64,000 bases of DNA from Myoxocephalus aenaeus (Eukaryota > Chordata > Actinopteri > Perciformes > Cottidae), in NCBI GenBank assembly GCA_038501785.1, contig JBAMJR010000086.1, positions 225,001 through 289,000 of the forward strand, written 5' to 3'. Position numbers and translations under genes: made by a program. Position 1 is the stretch's first letter; each line of letters starts with the position of its first letter. Below are positions 47,095-56,680 of this stretch, one piece after another. Under the pieces are notes generated by a model. It saw only the letters and a program-made list of their open reading frames with translations. It was not told the origin of the DNA and searched no databases.

Positions 47095-47250
47095 ACTTCA
47101 CCGAAATGTCACCACGAGTTTGACATTTTTGGTCATCTCAGCATTATCATCGTGAGCCTGTTAGCATGCTATTGTTAGCATTTAGCTCAGAGCACCACAG
47201 TGCAGTGCAGTCCCAGGAGAAGCTAGCTAGCGTGCAGAACTCTAGTCTTG
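47095..47250 (+). repeat. interspersed repeat family C fragment
   Basis: GTGAGCCTGTTAGCATGCTA, TTGTTAGCATTTAGCTCAGA, then GAACTCTAGTCTTGTTTT, parallel to 61950-62105. Confidence 0.55.
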
Positions 47251-49119
47251 TTTTGGACGAACACTTAATCAACCAGTTGTTGATTTGCAGATATGGGACC
47301 AGATATACGTTCATGTAGGGTATTAAAACTAATACAATCCAGTTTAGAAATCAAACAATGCTGTATTGATGAGGACAGAACTGGAAAATAAGCCTTAGCA
47401 GAGTTTATACAGGGCGTACACTTTAGTTCAAACTGATATTTACCAGATTTTACTAAATCATTGGTGCCACTTTCCAGTCCTCAGCATCTAGACATCATAA
47501 TTAAAAGTGCCTCTTTGATGACGATGAAGTTGATGAAGATGATGATGCATCAGTAGACAAGAGTATATCGGAAGATCATCTGTAATCCGAACCGTTTGTG
47601 TTTATCTAACCCTCCCACCAATCCCTTGAGTTGTGATCAAAAAAAAGAAGGGCCTCCCCAATTTAAGCGGCGAAATTTCACAATATTCAGCAAATGAATT
47701 TTGCAAGATGCAACAGGTAGCGTGCTGCTTTCATGACTGTCTGCATACCGATGTGACCGCAGTCTAACTATTACTCTCTTTATCTCTGCCCCCTCCGGCA
47801 CCAGGGTAGAAAAACCCCTGTGTTCTCTTTCCAAAAAAACTCTTCTTTAAAACTTCTGTGCGATGTGTACATTTGTTTGTGTTCACCCCCGACTGCAAAG
47901 TTTTTTTTTTAATTCTTTTTTTTTCCTTTTGAATGATCTGTATGTCATTTGTAGAAAGCAAAGTGAGAACAGGATTCTGGGTGAGATTGCATTCTGCGTA
48001 TTGGTGAATTATTAGCTATGAAACTGCACAATGTGTATCCACCTCAGCGCTGGCAGCGTTTTGTTGGAGAGATTGATGCCAGCGTGTTTATCTGGTGTGA
48101 GTCCTGTTGAATGAGGAGCAGTTTCATTCTGACTGACAGCTGCTCAATATTCGGATTCATAAACACAAGCAGCAATCAGCATAACTCATGTCATTAACTG
48201 CACTTTATACGCTCCAAGAACTATTTTTTTTGTTTTTCTTTTAAACGACAGGTTGATTTGTTGTTATTTCTGTCTAATTGTCTAACTTGTCACCGATGCG
48301 CACGCTTATGACTCACAAGCAACACGCCCAGATAATGGCCTTGTTGCACTGGGAAATTTCCCTTAACTCCTCACAATAACTTGCGGGTATAGCCTGTGGG
48401 AACTCTGAGGATGCCCGCTTGTGTTTAAGATATTTCCAGATCCAGTTGATTCTGGAAAACAACTTCACCTGACATAGCCATTTTTCTGGCTGACAGCAAC
48501 AACAAAGCACCAGTGGAAAGTCTCATCATGTTGAAACAGTGCCACTGACAAAGGTATGACTGAGAATGAGTGCTGAGTCCTGTCAGGTCTGTTTTCCTCT
48601 CTGACAGAGTGGACAATTATATCAGACACTGTTTGTGTGTGGCATTGAAATTAGTTCATCGCATAGTGCGGAAATATTACTTTGGCCAGGTTTTGAAATA
48701 TCTATCTGATGCCGAGATGTAGTGCAAATACACGTGCATATATGCATAGGGTGTCCTGTCTCTGGTCTGTGGATTATTCTATTATCATACTATAGCAACA
48801 GGGACGCCGTTTCTGTCCGTCAGGTGCAAGGCCTTTAGGGAGTGTCTGCAAGTTGAGTGCTGAAGGGATGAGTCCTAAAACCTGGAAATGAGTTACCATT
48901 AGAGTTTATTTTCTGCAATAATCTAAAAGCCAATGAGATGCTTACGGGGTTACCATTACACCTGCAGAAATGCGTCACCCCTGCAACACTCTATTTGGCA
49001 AGATGCTAATTGTGACAATTTCACAGAAATGGACAGACATGGATGTAAACCAAATATTCTACATTTAGGTGGATTATAAAGTAGATTATGAAATACTTTG
49101 GATTATAGTGTTGAGTTTA

Positions 49120-49440
49120 TTGTTGACACAGCGGAAGAGGCATTAATTAATATAGGGAAGGAACACATAACAATATATTGCAGTCCAGTGTTGCACTGGA
49201 CTGCAATATATTGTCATGTGTTCCTTCCTCATGTTGTAAATGGGGTGAGCAAATTCTTCTCAGTGAAATGTAGTCCAGTTTAACACCACTGCAACAACAT
49301 GTAGTTGTATCTGACAATCTCTGTCAAAACTGAACATTATAAAGTGAATAATGTAAAGTGAAATTTCCGACAGAACAGTATTGAAGTGCATTAGATTGTA
49401 AAGGTGTACCTAATAAAGTGACTACTGAATGTGATTTGAG
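49120..49440. repeat. repeat with snap-back palindrome
   Basis: Contains a hairpin: arms 49156-49190 and 49194-49228 are inverted copies (35 bp, one mismatch by eye) around a 3-base loop. Downstream GGTGTACCTAATAAAGTGAC resembles a common fish repeat terminus, so the region is probably a foldback or MITE-like element. The element limits are not defined. Confidence 0.55.
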
Positions 49441-49682
49441 TACATTAACACATGTTTAAAACGACACTTCTTTTTACTCTGTAAAATCTTATTAATTTAC
49501 AGAGTAAAGAAGAAAAGCTGTAGGACAAAATAACAAAATTCGATCGATTTATGGAAAATGGCAGGACTCCAGGAAACAGCTCCACCATCCACTCACTATG
49601 TGTTTACAGCCACTGAGTCACTGGTACTGTTCCCTCTGTGTCCTCACAAACCTTTGATCTCCACCACCTGCAAAGGTGGTGG

Positions 49683-50373
49683 TGTGAGGATTTGGGCCTA
49701 ACCCTGAGAGTTCTGCCCACAGCTGCGCCTCTTTCCCTGATCAGCTGATTCTCGTTTCCTCTGATTACCTCCTGCTGTCAAATACTCCGGTCTTCCTCAC
49801 CTCTGGTGTCAGTCCGTACCGTCTTCACCGTCTACCAACCTGGTCCCCCGCCCGTGAGCGGCTCCTGTGAGTCTTTTTCCTTTTGGACATCATGCTTGGT
49901 TTTACCTTCCTGCCAGTGTCGAGCCTCGGGTTTCACCTGCATGAAGAGAGCCTCCCGCTCGTTCCACGGAGTTCCGCGTGGAGGCTTGAGGATCCTGTTG
50001 CCTGTCCGTCAGCCCGCCGTTAACAGCCACTTTCCGGCTTGGACCGGAGAGAGGTTCGCGGACGCTTCACGGCCACCTTCCGGCCCAGGATGGAGCGCGC
50101 TCCCGCGCTCCCATCTACAGTCAGTTCGCTGCCGTCCCGTCAGCGGCTTCTAGGTGCGCGTGTACGCGCCTCTAGTCAGCGTCCCACCTGCCCGCTGTTC
50201 GTGACCGTCTGCGCCCGGACCTTGTTTGTTTGTTTTGCCCGTCTGTCTGTTACTGTTTACCACCGGACTTTGTTAGTTTCTTCCTGTTCCCCTGCTGCAA
50301 TAAACCTGGTTTAACAACGATCTCAGCTGTCCTGTCGCTGCATTTGGGTCCTTGAACACACCACATCACGACA
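49683..50373 (+). repeat. 5' LTR (691 bp)
   Basis: TGTGAGGATTTGGGCCTAAC ... ACCACATCACGACA. Includes AATAAA at 50299-50304, a likely poly(A) signal. Open frames within it recur exactly in the other LTR. Confidence 0.93.
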
Positions 50374-50526
50374 GAACGGACTGACCCCTATTATGGACCC
50401 AGCAGCCAGGCAAGCCCTCAGAAGAGAGGTCTCCGAGATCAGCAGCAGGGTGCAAGGTCTCTCGCAACCCCGCCCCTGCCTCCAAGGTCAGACGGCGGGG
50501 ACCCCGCAACCCGTTCGTGAGTCTTT

Positions 50527-50650
50527 CGTCAAGTGTCCCCCGCTGCCGCCCTGCAGCCGTCAAGTGTCCCCCGCTGCCGCCCTGCAGCCGTCAAGTGTCC
50601 CCCGCTGCCGCCCTGCAGCCGTCAAGTGTCCCCCGCTGCCGCCCTGCAGT
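50527..50650 (+). repeat. 31-bp tandem repeat, 4 copies
   Basis: Unit CGTCAAGTGTCCCCCGCTGC + CGCCCTGCAGC starts at 50527, 50558, 50589 and 50620. Since 31 is not a multiple of three, successive copies are read in successive frames. Confidence 0.92.
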
Positions 50651-51099
50651 CGTCCCGTGTTCCCCGAGGCAGTTCCCCTGAGGCTAGTCCCCATAAGTCA
50701 ATGCCCCCGAGCCTAGTGCTCCCGAGCCACTTGACCCCGAGCCATTTGACTGCAAACCTAGTGCCCCCGAGCCTATTGACCCCGAGTCTGGTTCCCCCGA
50801 GTCCGGTTCCCCTGAGGCTAGTCCCCATAAGTCAATGCCCCCGAGCCTAGTGCCCTGAGCCTAGTACTCCCGAGCCAATTGACCCCGAGCCATTGACTGC
50901 AAACCTAGTGCCCCCGAGCCTGGTTCCCCCGAGTCTGGCCCCCATAAGTCAATGCCCCCGAGCCTAGTGCCTCTGAGCCTAGTACTCCCGAGCCAATTGA
51001 TCCCGAGCCATTGACTGCAAACCTAGTGCCCCCGAGCCTGGTTCCCCCGAGTCCGGTTCCTCCGCTGCCGCCTCGCAGCCGTCCCTAGCCTTCGCTAAG

Positions 51100-51190
51100 T
51101 CAATGACCCCCGAGCCTATTGACCCCCGAGCCTATTGACCCCCGAGCCTATTGACCCCCGAGCCTATTGACCCCCGAGCCTATTGACCCC
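51100..51190 (+). repeat. 16-bp tandem repeat (CCCGAGCCTATTGACC)
   Basis: About five copies of a GACCCCCGAGCCTATT unit, near-identical. Confidence 0.9.
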
Positions 51191-51293
51191 GAGTCTAGTG
51201 CCCCTGAGTCCGGTTCCTCTGCTGCCGCCTCGCAGCCGTCCCCAGCCTCCGCTGCTGCCTCTCGGCCATTCCCTGTCCCCCGGTTCCCCTTCG

Positions 51294-51532
51294 GAGCCCC
51301 CGTCTGTCTCGCTCTACGGAGCCCCCGTCTGTCTCGCTCTACGGAGCCCCCCGTCTGACTCGCTCTACGGAGCCCCCCGTCTGACTCGCTCTACGGAGCC
51401 CCCCGTCTGACTCGCTCTACGGAGCCCCCGTCTGACTCGCTCTACGGAGCCCCCGTCTGACTCGCTCTACGGAGCCCCCCGTCTGACTCGCTCTACGGAG
51501 CCCCCCGTCCGTCTCGCTCTACGGAGCCCCGC
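51294..51532 (+). repeat. 25/26-bp tandem repeat (CGGAGCCCCCGTCTGTCTCG CTCTA)
   Basis: About nine to ten copies, differing mainly in the length of a C run (5 or 6) and GTCTC versus GACTC. The C-run changes shift the frame between copies. Confidence 0.9.
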
Positions 51533-51703
51533 AGCCTCCGGTCCGTCCCCCCAGAGTACATCTGAGCGCCTGATGGCCGTCCTCTGGCCAGGTACCCGGA
51601 CTGTTTGTTCCGTACTCCTGGTCCCTCCTCCGGCTCCCCTCCACCCACCCTAGGGGATTGTTGTTTTGGGTCGTCTGGGATCCGCCCCTTGAGGGGGGGG
51701 TAC

Positions 51704-52394
51704 TGTGAGGATTTGGGCCTAACCCTGAGAGTTCTGCCCACAGCTGCGCCTCTTTCCCTGATCAGCTGATTCTCGTTTCCTCTGATTACCTCCTGCTGTC
51801 AAATACTCCGGTCTTCCTCACCTCTGGTGTCAGTCCGTACCGTCTTCACCGTCTACCAACCTGGTCCCCCGCCCGTGAGCGGCTCCTGTGAGTCTTTTTC
51901 CTTTTGGACATCATGCTTGGTTTTACCTTCCTGCCAGTGTCGAGCCTCGGGTTTCACCTGCATGAAGAGAGCCTCCCGCTCGTTCCACGGAGTTCCGCGT
52001 GGAGGCTTGAGGATCCTGTTGCCTGTCCGTCAGCCCGCCGTTAACAGCCACTTTCCGGCTTGGACCGGAGAGAGGTTCGCGGACGCTTCACGGCCACCTT
52101 CCGGCCCAGGATGGAGCGCGCTCCCGCGCTCCCATCTACAGTCAGTTCGCTGCCGTCCCGTCAGCGGCTTCTAGGTGCGCGTGTACGCGCCTCTAGTCAG
52201 CGTCCCACCTGCCCGCTGTTCGTGACCGTCTGCGCCCGGACCTTGTTTGTTTGTTTTGCCCGTCTGTCTGTTACTGTTTACCACCGGACTTTGTTAGTTT
52301 CTTCCTGTTCCCCTGCTGCAATAAACCTGGTTTAACAACGATCTCAGCTGTCCTGTCGCTGCATTTGGGTCCTTGAACACACCACATCACGACA
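51704..52394 (+). repeat. 3' LTR (691 bp)
   Basis: A direct repeat of 49683-50373 at a constant offset of 2021 bases; no difference found on line-by-line reading. Preceded by polypurine GAGGGGGGGG. Confidence 0.93.
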
Positions 52395-52464
52395 GGTGGA
52401 GAGCAAAGGTGTGCTTTCTTACAGCTTTGCAAACCACCTGACACATCTGACCTTGCATACGCTC

Positions 52465-52471
52465 ATAAATA
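52465..52471 (+). promoter_or_regulatory. TATA-like box of the C1q-domain gene
   Basis: ATAAATA lies 50 bases before the start codon and 71 bases after the LTR end, implying a start site near 52495 and a very short 5' UTR. Inference from spacing. Confidence 0.5.
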
Positions 52472-52520
52472 GCCGATCGGGTGCCCAGCTGCGCCACAGA
52501 CAGCAAACAGACAAACGAAA

Positions 52521-52794
52521 ATGAAGACTTCCCCGGTTTTCCTACTGGTACTAATATTCGGCCATCTTTGCAGAGCTCAGACGCAGACGAGCAACAATGA
52601 CATGGTTCAGACGCAGAGGCCCGGGACTGACGCTGACGGAGGAGTTCAAGAGCTGGTGTCGAACACAGACATCTGGGATGAACTGAGGAGTCTGAGAGAC
52701 ATGGTGGTGGAGCAGAAAGTAGAGCTGAGGCACCTGAAGGACAGAGTAACAGCTGCTGAGAGCATAGCAGAGGCCTTGGAGATAGCGAACACAG
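52521..52794 (+). CDS. C1q-like gene exon 1: signal peptide and coiled coil
   Basis: 91 codons plus one base. Signal peptide, a polar N-terminus, then a coiled-coil segment (LRSLRDMVVEQKVELRHLKD). The start context is CGAAAATGA. The donor is ACAG|GTACAC, phase 1. Confidence 0.9.
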
Positions 52795-54599
52795 GTACAC
52801 TGTCATAAAGGACTCACTTTATATTGAAAAAAAATAGATGGAGCTGACCTTACACAAGCATTCTTGTTACAGCCACGGAGGCCAGGATGACGGCTGCCGA
52901 GAGCTTGGCAGAGGAACTGCAGATGGAGAATGACGGTAAACTATAAAATATAACCGATGTATTTCATTTTGTTGCATGTTTCCACTTTTCTGTCCCATTT
53001 TTCTCTCGCTGTAACTTCAAGCTGCCCAGGGTGTCTGTGGATCAGTGGTGAGTAGGGTCGTCCTTCAATCAGAGGATCGGATGGCTTGATCCCCGGCTCG
53101 GCTAGCCCATGTCGATGTGTCCTTGAGCAAGACACTTAACCCTAAATTGCTCCCGTAGCTGCGCCTACGGTGTATGAATGGTTGATAATCTGATGTGGCT
53201 CCTTGCATGGCTTCTCTCATCAGTGTGTGAATGGGTGAATGATGTCATGTAGGGATAAAGCACTTTGAGTCGTCGTAGGAACCCCAAATTAATTCCAATA
53301 CTTGTGTTCATTGTATGTATTTGTTCAGCAAAGTCTTGATAAAAACAATTATATCTGCAAAAAAAGAAGAAGATATTTTGATCCTAACTATGAACATCCA
53401 GCACGATATGAGCTAGATTTCCCCAAAATGCCTCCTCGAGCGGTCACCGGGTTTTTCAAACTGTATTATGGTGCCCTAACAACAGCCCACATACTAATAA
53501 GACACCTTTTTGGAAAGAGTAGGACCTAAAGAATCGGAATCTGCAACAAAAATCATAATAGAACACAGCATTTGGGTGTTCAAAGGAGTTTCAGTCAAAG
53601 AACTGTGTTGTTCGGTTAAAAAATGGAGTATATGTAAGTACTTAAACTTAACGGTTACTTTAATTATGTTTCACACCAGATGTATCTTCTCACAAGGGTT
53701 GTGGTATTGTAGCAATTTAAATGAAGTTAAACAACGATGTGGTTCCGGAGAGAATATGTTGTTGTTTTTTGTCTGATAATAGGCGCAGGGGGATTTTCGC
53801 ACACTGTTTTTAAAGGGTTTTAACATTGTAAACATTTGTTTTCTGTCATATTAAAGCTTTGACTATCAAATGTATCATCTCTACGGGTTTATGATTTGTG
53901 TGATGATTTGTGTGCATATGGTTACGAATGTTTGTCATGATTTCAGGACACGAGGCTGCACTGCAGGAACTTCAGAATTCCAATGAAGGTAAATGTTTGC
54001 CTCTTTGTGTGGTGTTTTGTGCACGTGTGCATGCATGTGCACAGGAAGAAGGCGACATAAAGTAATTCAGGATTTATTGTGTGTTCTCTGACTTTGCCAC
54101 AGTGGGGAAAGTGGCTTTTTCTGCCTCCCTTCTGGCATCAGGTGAAGGCAACACAGGCAGCCGAGAGTATGTTCCACTCATCTTCAAAAATATCTTCACC
54201 AACATTGGAAACCACTACAACCCGACCACAGGTAGTGTGATTGTGTTCCTGAGGACAGTCGGTTTCATTCTTCACCTCTATCGGTTGTGACTGTTCTTTT
54301 CTGTCTGTGTTTTAGGTTACTTCACTGCACCAGTAAGAGGAGTGTATTACCTCAGATTTACTGGCCATGTGGCAAACATTGATTACATTATGCAAATGAG
54401 ACTTAAAAAGAACGAAAATTTCATAGTCGTAGCTGGTGAACGTCACACCACAGCCGAAGATCCTGAGGACAGTGCATCCAATGGCGTAGTGTTGCAGTTG
54501 GAAGTGGGAGAAGTTGTTTCGGTACAAATCGCAGGAGATGTTTGGGATGACCAATACCACAGAACAACATTCAGTGGCTTTCTGCTCTTTCCTTTGTAA
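52521..54599 (+). CDS. secreted C1q-domain protein with coiled coil (5 exons)
   Basis: Exons 52521-52794, 52873-52935, 53947-53988, 54103-54231 and 54316-54599 join in phase 1 at every GT-AG junction and encode 263 residues. Residues 1-20 are a signal peptide (SPVFLLVLIFGHLCRA). Residues about 45-125 are helical, with heptad-like leucines and two similar blocks (RVTAAESIAEAL and RMTAAESLAEEL). Residues 127-263 form a globular C1q domain: VGKVAFSASL, IFKNIFTNIGNHYNPTTGYF, TAPVRGVYYLRFTG, and the terminal TTFSGFLLFPL, the usual C1q end. There is no collagen Gly-X-Y region, so it resembles the short cerebellin/C1q-like proteins expanded in teleosts, which assemble as trimers and are linked to innate recognition or cell signalling. 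I cannot name an orthologue. Confidence 0.9.
52873..52935 (+). CDS. C1q-like gene exon 2 (63 bp), coiled-coil block
   Basis: ATEARMTAAESLAEELQMEN encodes 21 residues that resemble the end of exon 1 (RVTAAESIAEALEIAN). The exon is symmetric phase 1 (acceptor TTACAG|CC, donor GACG|GTAAAC), so it can be duplicated or skipped without a frameshift. Confidence 0.85.
53020..53300 (+). repeat. interspersed repeat in C1q-like intron 2
   Basis: GTCGTCCTTCAATCAGAG, TCCTTGAGCAAGACACTTAA, CCCTAAATTGCTCCCGTAGC, GTGTGAATGGGTGAATGATG and TAAAGCACTTTGAGTCGTC form a well-known abundant teleost repeat. Boundaries approximate. Confidence 0.7.
53947..53988 (+). CDS. C1q-like gene exon 3 (42 bp)
   Basis: GHEAALQELQNSNE, 14 residues that end the coiled coil. 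Symmetric phase-1 exon; acceptor ATTTCAG|GA, donor GAAG|GTAAAT. It is small but fits phase and helix continuity. Confidence 0.75.
54103..54231 (+). CDS. C1q-like gene exon 4: first half of C1q domain
   Basis: VGKVAFSASLLASGEGN ... LIFKNIFTNIGNHYNPTT. VAFSA at the start is the standard C1q opening strand. Acceptor GCCACAG|TG, donor ACAG|GTAGTG; phase 1 at both ends. Confidence 0.92.
54316..54599 (+). CDS. C1q-like gene exon 5: second half of C1q domain and stop
   Basis: GYFTAPVRGVYYLRFTGHVA ... GVVLQLEVGEVVSVQIAGDV ... FSGFLLFPL, then TAA at 54597-54599. Has the conserved F-x-A-P-x-x-G-x-Y-x-F and G-D pattern of C1q domains. Acceptor TTTTAG|GT. Confidence 0.93.
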
Positions 54600-54930
54600 G
54601 ACAGTACAATAGAGTGCTGCAGAAATGAGTCCTAAAACCAGGAAATGAGTCAGAATGTTTGCCCTTTTGATTCCGGCGTCATTTTAATGTGTTTTTTGGT
54701 TCGATGCTTGAAATAAGGTTTTTGGGGTTAGCTTAAAAGACATTAACGTTTTGTTCTACGATATATAATTTGCCAGTAAATATCCCACTTGTGAAGTGTG
54801 AGACTAAACATCATCACGCTGACTTGTCCATCTTTAGCTTTGTTCTGGTGAAGTCATGTGACAAAAAAGCTACAAAGTGCTGTTTATTTGTGAAAATGAT
54901 CTTGCTGAATAAAAATATATCCCCCCAAAA
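54600..54930 (+). other. 3' UTR of C1q-like gene with poly(A) signal
   Basis: The first AATAAA after the stop is at 54908-54913, about 310 bases downstream; the transcript probably ends near 54930. Confidence 0.6.
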
Positions 54931-55814
54931 AAGACAATGATGAGTAGGTCTTAAGTGAATATGTTTTAAGTGAAGTAAAATGCTCTAATTGGAACGATAT
55001 GTTGTGTCCGATATGATTTTTCCAAAGGTCTAATTACTTTGTTAAAAATAAGAAAAATCATTGGAAAATCCTCAATCTATGAATGTGCAGATTTTGTTAA
55101 CTTCTAAAGTTTGACTGCTGTAATGAAGATGTGTCCAATTTCATTAAAAAGTCAATTTTCAGTGTATGTGCACTCAAGGCTTCAAGTTCCTAGATCACAC
55201 TTACTTGGTGTCTGGTCACAGGTACATGTCTTTACCTTAGATGTGAGGTGAGCACAAAGAAGAAAAACCTTTCAGGAGATGAATGTGCAAAGAAACTCTA
55301 CAAGTCCATCTTTCTACAAGGTAAAGGCCAAACATCCAATGGAGTAACAACACAAAAAAGACGTGATTGAGTGAAAATTTGAACGAAAAAAGAGGGTAAA
55401 TTAGTGCTTAATTCTCAATTAAGCTAGTCTCTCACTCAAATCCATGCACATGAAATACTTTCGGCCTCTGTACATAATTACAAAACATCCTTGCATGTGT
55501 GGATGCTGCCGAAGAGGTAACACACTTACTTAGTGAGAATGAGGTCAAGCTTTTTCAAACAACGCCTTCTAACAAAGGCCCACTTTGGTTAAGGTGGACG
55601 CATTACGTTATGAAAAAAAAAAAGGGGGAGAAAAAAAACTTCAACAAATTCCTCAGATAAAAGTGGAAGAAAATGACAACCCATGAATGTGATCATTGTT
55701 TCCTTTCCTTTGGTGTTTCACATCATAAAGCCCCCGGAATGCAGCTGCATCAGAGTTTGAGCTTTGACTAAATCCATTCAGACTCTTTGTTGTGCAGTCA
55801 TTCAGATCGCACAG

Positions 55815-55816
<2 letters not shown>

Positions 55817-55850
<34 letters not shown>
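55817..55850. repeat. (AC)n microsatellite
   Basis: About 17 AC units followed by imperfect CACAACACAC to about 55886. Confidence 0.9.
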
Positions 55851-55851
<1 letters not shown>

Positions 55852-56219
55852 ACACAACACACACACTTTCACACAAACACACTTACACAACACCACACCT
55901 CAGTTATCAGTCATCTACTATGGCACTGATAACCATGTCTCAACGCACAACACAGAGCCACGCTAGCTACACCTCCATTCACTGTCAGTGTGAATTCTTT
56001 CTCTCTTTCTTTTGCTGCCCTCTACTTTCCCTGTTATTTCCCACAATGCACCGCAGAGAAGACTATCAGCCACAATCGATCTACGAGCTATCAGATGCAG
56101 TCACGGTAAAATGTCACACCCTTACTGCCAGATACAACAGTGACACAATGCGGGTGAGATAATTTCATACTGTTGTTTTTTTATGAACATGGCTGTATAA
56201 TCTCTTTAGAAGTGTCTTA

Positions 56220-56680
56220 AAACCTGCATTCTCTCTCCTGACCACCAGGGGGCGACTCCTCTGGTTGTATAGAAGTCTATATAAATGGCTCTACTTCTCT
56301 CTTGATTTATTCCCTCAGTGAACATTGTAAACATGAGTTTACGTCTCAATCTCTAGTTTCAAGTCTTGTTCAATACAGCATGACGGTCATTTAGTAAATT
56401 ATGGTCATTTAGAGTCAAACGGATCATAAAGCAGGGTATGCATTAAGGCGGGCTTACTGTGATTGACATGTCGCTGCCACTACCAGAGCCATATCCGGCT
56501 TCTCTACGTCCAAATATGGGAACTTTCATTTATCGGTTGCGAAAAAAACAAGATGCCATTGGCCGTAATCCAAGATGGCGACGGCAAAATCACCGAACTC
56601 GAGGCTTCATAACGGCAGTCCACAAACCAACGGGTGACGTCATGATGACTACGTCCACACGGTCTATGATCAGAACACAT
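56220..56680 (+). repeat. interspersed repeat family A, copy 3
   Basis: ATTCTCTCTCCTGACCACCA, GGGGGCGACTCCTCTGGTTG, GTGAACATTGTAAACATGAG, AAGATGGCGACGGC and AACGGGTGACGTCATGATGA, in the same order as copies 1 and 2. Confidence 0.7.

Larger units (their letters stand above)
42700..49140. other. intergenic region between fbln2 and the LTR element
   Basis: Holds a GT microsatellite (43574-43622), a GGA-rich purine run (44718-44752), a CpG-richer patch with two ATTGG boxes and a CACGTG (44990-45070), a reverse family-A repeat (46400-46950) and a family-C fragment (47095-47250). I find no exon with coding support. Confidence 0.55.
50374..51703 (+). other. LTR element interior: gag-like start and tandem arrays
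   Basis: Begins GAACGGACTGACCCC (candidate primer-binding region; I cannot name the tRNA), then an ATG at 50393 opening a 107-codon frame. The rest is tandem arrays: a 31-bp unit, PE-rich CCCGAGCCTA units of about 15-16 bp, and a unit of about 25 bp. In one frame the middle part encodes SAPEPIDPESGSPESGSP-like repeats, broken by stops. Confidence 0.75.
49683..52394 (+). mobile_element. non-autonomous LTR retrotransposon, complete, 2712 bp
   Basis: Two direct copies of a 691-bp LTR (49683-50373 and 51704-52394) flank a 1330-bp interior. Each LTR begins TGTGAGG and ends CACGACA (TG...CA). The element is flanked by GGTGG (49678-49682 and 52395-52399), a 5-bp target-site duplication. A G-rich polypurine tract (51691-51700) precedes the 3' LTR. 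The interior has a short gag-like start (MDPAARQALRREVSEISSR at 50393) but no protease, reverse transcriptase, RNase H or integrase, so it would need enzymes from a relative; a Ty3/gypsy relative is an inference. I saw no difference between the LTRs, suggesting a recent insertion. It lies 71 bases upstream of the TATA-like box of the C1q-domain gene. Confidence 0.92.

Noticed and set aside
49806..50153. 115-codon open frame present identically in both LTRs
   Set aside because: It lies wholly inside the LTR with no domain; duplication is explained by the LTR copy, not by gene duplication.
53302..53529. 75-codon open frame in C1q-like intron 2 (KKRRRYFDPNYEHPARYE...)
   Set aside because: Skipping it keeps all phases and the coiled coil continuous; no domain recognised and it lies next to a repeat.
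55764..56162. 132-codon open frame with a His/Thr run
   Set aside because: The run is the translated AC microsatellite; the frame is an artefact of the repeat.
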